Below are positions 58,542-64,000 of a stretch of 64,000 bases of DNA, piece by piece (position 1 is the first letter of the stretch; every line of letters starts with the position of its first letter). The DNA comes from Spirochaetaceae bacterium. GTDB lineage: Bacteria > Spirochaetota > Spirochaetia > SZUA-6 > Bin103. The position numbers and the translations under genes were made by a program. The stretch is from assembly GCA_028821475.1 (NCBI GenBank), contig JAPPGB010000173.1, forward strand, positions 1 to 64,000, read 5' to 3'. The notes below the pieces were generated by a model. It worked only from the letters and a program-made list of their open reading frames with translations. It did no database searches and was not told the origin of the DNA.

Positions 58542-59561
58542 ATGAGCCGGGTGTTGCTGATCGGCGGACCGGGGAACATCTCCGGCGGCTGCGCCGAGGA
58601 ACTGGTCGCCGGCGGGCATCCGCTGGCGATCCTCAAGCGTAGCGAGAACGCCGATCCGCGGTTCGCGGAGGCGGTGCGGTTCTATCGCGGCGACCGCGGC
58701 CGCCCGTCCGACCTGAAGGCGGCGATAGACGACTTCAGGCCGGACGCGGTGGTCGACTTCGTCTGCTTCGAGCCGAGGCAGGTGGAGGAACTGGTGCCGT
58801 TGTTGCCCGCTGCGACGCACTACGTGTTGGTGAGCACCGTCGACACCTACGGCTACCCGCTGTCGCGCATCCCGATGCGGGAGACGGATCCGCTCGCGCC
58901 GACCCGCAACCCGTACGGCGCGCACAAGCGCGCGTGCGATGAGCGGGTAGCGCGGCTGCTGACCGGGGCGGGGCGCCCGGCCACCGTCGTGCGTCCCACC
59001 TACTCGTTCGGGACGGCGAGCGGCATGATGTCGCTGTTCGCGTGGGGCGGCATGAAGGACCAAGTGCCGCGCATGCGGGCCGGCATGCCGGTGCTGGTGC
59101 CGGGCGACGGCAACACCATCCTGCACGCCAGTTGCGCGCACGACACCGGGCGGATGATCGCGCGCGTGGTGCAGGGGAGGGACACGGCGGCCGGGCGGAG
59201 TTACACCTGCGGCCATGACGGCGCCCTGACCTTCGACGGGTACATGCAACTCGTCGGCGGCGTACTCGGCGTGCAGCCGGAGCTGGCGCACGTGCCGGTG
59301 GAGGCGCTGCTGGCGATCGACAGCGACGAGGTAAGGGGTAGCTTCGTACCGTCGCTGACGCGCTACAACATGTGCTTCTCGGTGGAGGCGTTCAAGCGCG
59401 ACTTCCCCGACTTCGCGTGGCGCATGAGCCTGGAGGAGGGCGTACGGCAGTACGTGGAGTGGTACGACCGGCACGGCCTGTTCTCTGACGCCGAAGAGGA
59501 GATCTACGAGGACCGGGTGATCCGCGCCTGGCAGAAATGCCTCACTCATTTCCACCTGTGA
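58542..59561 (+). CDS. NAD-dependent epimerase/dehydratase family protein
   Basis: 339 residues. Start MSRVLLIGGPGNISGGCAEE carries a GGPGxxSG variant of the Rossmann glycine motif. YVLVSTVDTYGY supplies the catalytic Ser/Thr strand, and NPYGAHKRACDE the Y-x-x-x-K pair. A C-terminal helix-rich lobe follows. It is 27 bp downstream of the binding-protein gene and in the same operon. A likely role is oxidation or epimerisation of an imported sugar or its nucleotide form. Confidence 0.82.
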   Translation: MSRVLLIGGPGNISGGCAEELVAGGHPLAILKRSENADPRFAEAVRFYRGDRGRPSDLKAAIDDFRPDAVVDFVCFEPRQVEELVPLLPAATHYVLVSTVDTYGYPLSRIPMRETDPLAPTRNPYGAHKRACDERVARLLTGAGRPATVVRPTYSFGTASGMMSLFAWGGMKDQVPRMRAGMPVLVPGDGNTILHASCAHDTGRMIARVVQGRDTAAGRSYTCGHDGALTFDGYMQLVGGVLGVQPELAHVPVEALLAIDSDEVRGSFVPSLTRYNMCFSVEAFKRDFPDFAWRMSLEEGVRQYVEWYDRHGLFSDAEEEIYEDRVIRAWQKCLTHFHL

Positions 59562-59592
59562 TGCAGGACGGAAGCACGAAACCGCCAGAATC

Positions 59593-59679
59593 TCGTGAGT
59601 CTGTACCGTCACTCGGTAACATGGACGACGATGAAAACCGATGCCCCGGTATCGCCCGCCGTCCGGCTCCTCGGACCAG
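59593..59679 (+). repeat. Dispersed ~87-bp repeat with paired stem-loops, copy B
   Basis: Same element as 25984-26070, here on the plus strand, from TCGTGAGTCTGTACC to CTCGGACCA. The second hairpin is kept as CGATGC-CCCG-GTATCG by a G-T wobble, and the first is replaced by ACCG-TCACT-CGGT. It lies in the untranslated space 20 bp before the GH127 start. Confidence 0.75.
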
Positions 59680-59698
59680 TACTGATACACTTCCGCAC

Positions 59699-61624
59699 AT
59701 GAAGGGTTCCGCATATCACTATCCGAGTCCGCATTCCAGGATGACCGCGCCGGCTCTCGGCCGGAGCCGCTGGACCGGCGGCTTCTGGGCCGACCGCTTC
59801 GAACTCTGCCACGGCACGATTCTGCCGAGCATGCGCCGCGCGCTGGAGGATCCGTCCAACACGGCGCGGCTGGCCTACTTCCGCATTGCCGCGGGCTTGG
59901 AGGAGGGCGCCCACGAGGGCACCGACTGGAGCGACGGCGACTGCTACAAGTGGCTGGAGGCGATGGCCCACGTGTACGGCGCCACCCGTGACCCGGACCT
60001 GGACCGGCAGATGGACGAGGTGATCGGCTGGGTCGCCGCCGCACAGGAGCCCGACGGCTACCTCAACACCCAGATCACGTTGGGTCCGGCCAAGGAGCGC
60101 TGGCAGAACGTGCATCACCATGAGCTGTACAACGCCGGGCACTGCTTCACCGCCGCCGCCGTGCACCTCGAGGCCACCGGCAAGCGCAGCCTGCTGGAGG
60201 TGGCGGTCCGGCTGGCCGACTACCTGTGCGGCGTGTTCCTGCCGACGCCGCCCGCGCTCGCCAACTTCGGCTTCAACCCGTCGCAGATCGTTGGCCTGGT
60301 GGACCTGTACCGGGTGACCGGCGAGCGCCGCTACCTGGAGCTGGCCGGCGTGTTCGTGAGCAACCGCGGGTCGGCGCCCGACCCCGGTTTCAACGGCGAC
60401 CTGAACCAGGACCGGGTGCCGCTGCGCGAAGAGACCGCGGCGGTCGGCCACGCCGTGACCGCGACCTACCTGTGGGCCGGCGCCGCGGACGTGTACGCCG
60501 AAACCGGCGAAACGGCCGTGCTGGAGGCGCTGGAACGGATCTGGAACGACATTGTAGCCACCAAGCTCTACCTGACCGGGGCGATCGGCGCGGACCACTT
60601 CAGCGCCTCCATCCGGAACGACCCGGTGCACGAGGCGTTCGGGCTGCCGCACGACCTGCCCAACGCCACCGCCTACACCGAGACCTGCGCCAACATCGGC
60701 CAGGGCATGTGGGCGTGGCGTATGGCGGCGCTCACCGGCGACGCCCGCTACGGCGACGTGCTGGAGCAGGTGCTGTACAACAGCGGGCTGTCCGGGATGA
60801 GCGCCGACGGCACCCGCTTCTGCTACACCAACCCGCTGCGCTGGTACGGCGCCGAGCACCGCGGCATGAGCAACGACACCCCGGAACGCTGGTCCACCCA
60901 TACCTGCTACTGCTGCCCGCCGCAGGTCGCCCGCACCATCGCCCGCCTGCACCGCTGGGCGTACGGCCTGGCCGACGACGCCGTGTGGGTACACCTGTAC
61001 GGCGGCAGCCGGCTGCAGGCGGAGGTCGCCGGCGGTGCCCTAGTGCTGACACAGGAGACCGACTACCCCTGGGACGGCGCCATCGCCATCACGCTGGAGG
61101 AGGCGCCGGAGCACCCGTTCACCCTGCACCTCCGTGTGCCCGGCTGGGCGCGCGGCGGCGAGCTGACGGTAGCCGGCGCGCCGGTTGCCGCCGAACCAGG
61201 CACCTACGCCGCCGTCCGCCGGCAGTGGCAGGATGGCGACCGGGTCACCCTGACCCTGCCGCTGCACGCCGAGCTGGTCACCGCCCACCCGCGCCTGGAG
61301 CAGGACCGCAACCAGGCCGCCGTAGTGCGCGGCCCCGTGGTTTACTGCGTGGAAGCGGTCGACCTGAGTGACGACACGGCGCTCGACGCGATCCACCTGC
61401 CGCGCGACTTCGCGCCGGCGGCACGCCACGACGCCGACCTCCTGGGCGGCGTAACCGTGCTGGAGGGAACGGCTATCCGTGCCGGGGGCCGGCCCTGGGA
61501 CGGCGAGCTCTACCGCCGCGGCGCCGCCGGCGACCGCGAGCCGGCGCAGATCCGGATGATCCCCTATTTCGCCTGGCACAACCGCGGCAACCACCCCATG
61601 ACCGTCTGGCTCCCGCTGGCGTAG
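59699..61624 (+). CDS. GH127 beta-L-arabinofuranosidase
   Basis: 641 residues from ATG 59699; the frame is open from 59537 but overlaps the SDR end and the repeat. The (alpha/alpha)6 barrel is visible in repeats such as WLEAMAHVYGATRDPDLDRQ and EPDGYLNTQITLG. Catalytic elements of GH127 are present: Glu328-Thr-Cys330 (YTETCANIGQG) and the cysteine cluster Cys403, Cys405, Cys406 (HTCYCCPPQ). Together these form the zinc-bound thiolate nucleophile site known from HypBA1. No signal peptide is present, so it acts in the cytoplasm on sugars imported by cassette 3. Confidence 0.92.
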   Translation: MKGSAYHYPSPHSRMTAPALGRSRWTGGFWADRFELCHGTILPSMRRALEDPSNTARLAYFRIAAGLEEGAHEGTDWSDGDCYKWLEAMAHVYGATRDPDLDRQMDEVIGWVAAAQEPDGYLNTQITLGPAKERWQNVHHHELYNAGHCFTAAAVHLEATGKRSLLEVAVRLADYLCGVFLPTPPALANFGFNPSQIVGLVDLYRVTGERRYLELAGVFVSNRGSAPDPGFNGDLNQDRVPLREETAAVGHAVTATYLWAGAADVYAETGETAVLEALERIWNDIVATKLYLTGAIGADHFSASIRNDPVHEAFGLPHDLPNATAYTETCANIGQGMWAWRMAALTGDARYGDVLEQVLYNSGLSGMSADGTRFCYTNPLRWYGAEHRGMSNDTPERWSTHTCYCCPPQVARTIARLHRWAYGLADDAVWVHLYGGSRLQAEVAGGALVLTQETDYPWDGAIAITLEEAPEHPFTLHLRVPGWARGGELTVAGAPVAAEPGTYAAVRRQWQDGDRVTLTLPLHAELVTAHPRLEQDRNQAAVVRGPVVYCVEAVDLSDDTALDAIHLPRDFAPAARHDADLLGGVTVLEGTAIRAGGRPWDGELYRRGAAGDREPAQIRMIPYFAWHNRGNHPMTVWLPLA

Positions 61625-61975
61625 CCTCCGGCACCGGCATAGCCCAGGAGGGACGAAAACGAGTAACGAACAGTCACCGGCAGCCGGCTCCTATCGGGCC
61701 ACGGCGCTTGCCGATGCCAAGCCCGAGCACGCCGCTCCCGGCGCCACCCCGGAGCGTCTGAATCACCTGCAGTCCGTCCCGGAGGGTGCGGTCGATACTG
61801 CCGCGCGGCAGCTTCCCAGTGCTTGGAGTGCTCCCGGAAGATGCGGTAGCCTGCGCTACGCTCGCTCGCGAGTCTCCGCACTCGAAGCGTGCCGAAACGA
61901 AGCGTCCGATTGCTGCTGCGGCTTCTTCGGGCAGCATCCGCACATGCTCGTGACAGGGAGCATACGCTGTCGTTG
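61625..61975. other. Intergenic region after GH127
   Basis: 351 bp without a recognisable gene or clear terminator. Open frames on both strands have no family resemblance and biased, shadow-like composition. Confidence 0.4.
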
Positions 61976-62539
61976 CTAACGGTCGAATGTCGCCTTTGCG
62001 GTGGCGAGATCGAACTGGTCCGGCTTCCATTCATCGATCCAGCCGGGCTGTTCGTCGGGGTCCAATCCCCAGGGGTCGTTGCCGGTCTCGATCATCTCGA
62101 CCAGACGCCAGTATCCGTAGATCCCTCCGCTATCTTCCTTCGGGGCTGCACGACTTCCGGCGACAAGGCGGCGGTGGTATCGTTCCGCAGTCGTTGCTCG
62201 CCGCCGCAACTTCACGGCATGAACCCAGTTGTCCCCGAGGTCGTAGGTGTACCGGCACGTCATCGACACGCGCCGGAAGTGCTGCGTGAGCTTCACCTCC
62301 CACGCATCCGGAATCTCGTCGCTCTCGAAGCCCAGGTCGAACGCCCCGGGACCGGCGAGCGTGCGTCGGTCCCGGCCCGCCGCACGAAAAATCCACATGT
62401 GGTCCGTGTCCCAGTCGAAACTGTCCTGAATCGCTTCGTGCAGATCGCCGAACGTGTCATCCGCGCCAAGCTGGAAGCGCCGCCAGATGCGCGGATCGAT
62501 GTCCAGCAAGGAGACCTCGAACTCAAGGTAAGTGTGCAT
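61976..62539 (-). CDS. Plasmid pRiA4b ORF-3 family protein
   Basis: 187 residues from ATG 62539 (MHTYLEFEVSLLDIDPRIWR); an ATG at 62551 would add four. The pattern IDPRIWRRFQLGADDTFGDLHEAIQDSFDW, here abbreviated as IWRRF...LHEAIQ...FDW, and YTYDLGDNWVH, then GGIYGYWRLVEMIETGNDPW, identifies PF07929. The family is widespread, small, intracellular and of unknown function. It converges on nothing obvious and lies 37 bp from the neighbouring minus-strand gene. Confidence 0.87.
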   Translation of the reverse strand: MHTYLEFEVSLLDIDPRIWRRFQLGADDTFGDLHEAIQDSFDWDTDHMWIFRAAGRDRRTLAGPGAFDLGFESDEIPDAWEVKLTQHFRRVSMTCRYTYDLGDNWVHAVKLRRRATTAERYHRRLVAGSRAAPKEDSGGIYGYWRLVEMIETGNDPWGLDPDEQPGWIDEWKPDQFDLATAKATFDR

Positions 62540-62576
62540 CGGAGGCAGCATAGTGGAAATGACTCACCTTCGCCGT

Positions 62577-64000
62577 TCAATCGGCGAGCAGCAGGGTGTA
62601 GAGGCGGAGTGGCAGGTTCGCCGACAGGTAGAAGCGCCACGTCGACGGGTCGCCGGCGGTGCGCAGCGGAACGTCGAGCCCGCCGGCGATCGCCAAGGGT
62701 ACGTCGATCAGGGATGTGATGCCCGCACTCAGCTCGATCCCGGCATGCGGACTCCATTCCCGTCCGTCGCCGAGCGCCGGGAACGCGGTGAAGCGGTTCT
62801 CGGCTTCGAAGTAGAGCGCCGCCGTGAGGCTGCGGAACACCACCAGGTCCAGGAGCCGGTCCTCGCGCCCACCGACCAGTGGCACCAGCAGATCCACACC
62901 GCCAAGGGCGCGCCCGGTCGCCGGCTGACCGCCGGCCTCGCTTCGGTCGCCGGCGCGCAACCGGCTCTCCACGCCTGCCGGCGGCGCGCTGCCGATGCCG
63001 AACAGGCGCCAGTCGGCGCCCAGGTCGACGCTCGGCACCAGGTACACGCGCGGCACGATGCGCAGCGGCACCGCCGCCGCCAGACTCGATTGCAGCGACC
63101 AGGTGCCGTCGCGCGGCAGCACCGTGGACCGCTGCCGCAGCGATGCCCAGTGGGGAACGGCTCCGGGCAGCCGCACCGAATCCAGCCCGATCCACGGCTC
63201 CAGCGCCGGGCGTTGATCGACGTCCAGCCCGGCCGCCAGCGACAGGCCGCTGTCGTAGTAGGTCGGCCGGGTACCCAGCTCCAGCGGCGTGCGCAGCGGC
63301 CGCCGGAGTGCGAATGAGCCGCTCCAGTCTTCCGCGCCGTACCAGGTGAAGAGGACCCCGGCGTGCGCGCCGCGCGGCAGCGACAACTCCGCCGCGGCAT
63401 AGGCCCCCGGCGCGACCACGGGAGGGGTCGCGAGCCACTCGGCGGGCGCGCCCGGCTCGATCCGGGCGGCGCCTCCGGCGCTCAGTTCGTAGGACACCAT
63501 CCCGGTCGACCGGTAGCCGACCCCGCCCCCCAGGCGCAGCGTTTCCGGCGACAGCTCGAACAGGCGCAGGTCGATGGCGACCAGGTCGGCCTCGTGGCGG
63601 CTGTGCTGCCGGAACACCCAATTGACCTTGCGCGGGTGGTGGTTGTTCTTGCGGTCGACATCGAGCGTGTACCACGCCGGGTCGATCTCCACACTGCGCA
63701 CGCGGCCGGCCACTTCCAGCACCTCCGTGCCGCGCACCGTGAAGTCGAGGGTCCGCTCGCCTTCGCCGACCTCCTCGACGACGACCCTCACCAAGGTGGT
63801 CAGACCGCTGTCGCCATGGTCGCGGATCGTGATCCGGGCCACGTTCCCGTCGTAGGCCACCCCGGCCACGGCGTAGTCGGGATAGCGGTCGGTGGTCAGC
63901 ACCTGCTCGCCGGCGCTGCGCATGCCCGGCCGGCGCGCCTCGAGGTGGGCGAGGAACTGCCCGGTGTCCGTGAACCGGCGCCGGTACCGGCGGGCATACT
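62577..64000 (-). CDS. C-terminal part of an M1-peptidase-like/outer-surface protein (runs off right edge)
   Basis: At least 474 residues; the frame is open to the window edge (YARRYRRRFTDTGQFLAHLE...). The first part resembles the C-terminal region of M1 aminopeptidase-like proteins, with a beta-sandwich (VTTL-like LTTLVRVVVEEVGEGERTLD) and SVEIDPAWYTLDVDRKNNHH. The last 300 residues are a series of amphipathic beta strands with alternating hydrophobic residues, ending in YLSANLPLRLYTLLLAD, suggestive of an outer-membrane barrel. The zinc site would lie outside the window. The peptidase call is tentative. Confidence 0.6.
   Translation of the reverse strand, partial: YARRYRRRFTDTGQFLAHLEARRPGMRSAGEQVLTTDRYPDYAVAGVAYDGNVARITIRDHGDSGLTTLVRVVVEEVGEGERTLDFTVRGTEVLEVAGRVRSVEIDPAWYTLDVDRKNNHHPRKVNWVFRQHSRHEADLVAIDLRLFELSPETLRLGGGVGYRSTGMVSYELSAGGAARIEPGAPAEWLATPPVVAPGAYAAAELSLPRGAHAGVLFTWYGAEDWSGSFALRRPLRTPLELGTRPTYYDSGLSLAAGLDVDQRPALEPWIGLDSVRLPGAVPHWASLRQRSTVLPRDGTWSLQSSLAAAVPLRIVPRVYLVPSVDLGADWRLFGIGSAPPAGVESRLRAGDRSEAGGQPATGRALGGVDLLVPLVGGREDRLLDLVVFRSLTAALYFEAENRFTAFPALGDGREWSPHAGIELSAGITSLIDVPLAIAGGLDVPLRTAGDPSTWRFYLSANLPLRLYTLLLAD

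Noticed and set aside
56676-60044. Open frame of 1122 codons on the minus strand
   Set aside because: It lies antisense to the receptor, SDR and GH127 genes of cassette 3, is rich in Arg/His/Val shadow composition and has no family resemblance.
1-64000. CRISPR arrays
   Set aside because: No regularly spaced repeats of 24-40 bp with unique spacers were seen; the tandem repeats found are only two copies each.

Overview
The window is a GC-rich bacterial chromosome segment with one long, visibly lower-GC accessory stretch (about 33.6-47.1 kb). The host is most likely a free-living or host-associated member of the Spirochaetota. This rests on the oligopeptide-type solute-binding proteins, whose mature N-termini read like FASGEEEG, WATGEGEQ and SPAGEEG, and on the abundance of such ABC cassettes. 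It is an inference, as no rRNA or tRNA gene was seen.

0-30 kb, core metabolism: the end of an ABC-class ATPase gene; a tightly overlapping molybdate transporter modABC; an AAA ATPase; an ABC-F ATPase; a SAM methyltransferase; a PhyH dioxygenase; an orphan antitoxin; a first peptide/sugar ABC cassette on the minus strand (binding protein, OppB type, OppC type); a DegT-type aminotransferase; glucose-6-phosphate dehydrogenase; a large glycoside-hydrolase-like protein; an M16 zinc protease; a Phd/PIN toxin-antitoxin pair; an FGGY kinase; a sulfatase; a DUF2277 gene; and a second ABC cassette on the plus strand.

30-48 kb, accessory island: after the second cassette come a headless binding-protein fragment and another OppB/OppC pair. 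There follows a restriction-modification cassette in classic M / C-R divergent layout. It has an alpha-order DNA methyltransferase, a controller protein that apparently starts at ATT, a C-box operator, and a putative nuclease fused to HEAT repeats. Then come a near-duplicate oppC, a GmrSD-like DUF262/HNH protein, an XRE plus ImmA pair, a ClpP-fold SDH-type serine protease, a 72-residue basic protein, and a four-gene bacterial ubiquitination-like operon (Ubl, E2, JAB-E1 fusion, DUF6527). In this operon the E2 has no cysteine at all, and the cysteines expected in the E1 are serines, which suggests oxyester rather than thioester chemistry. The island ends at a truncated M24 (DddP-like) gene cut at a 29-bp copy of the oppC 3' end. 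That same 29 bp ends the intact oppC genes on the left, so oppC 3' ends recur at every junction.

48-64 kb: a secreted protein of eight calcium-loop repeats; a VOC protein; a VapBC pair with a perfect palindrome; a steroid-reductase-like membrane protein with an SDR partner; a third ABC cassette followed by a sugar-nucleotide-type SDR and a GH127 beta-L-arabinofuranosidase, which points to import and breakdown of plant or algal oligosaccharides; a pRiA4b ORF-3 protein; and the C-terminal part of an M1-peptidase-like protein running off the right edge.

None of the three peptide-type ABC cassettes carries its own ATPase genes. All three binding-protein-to-permease junctions (counting the one behind the fragment) hold a GC-rich stem-loop.
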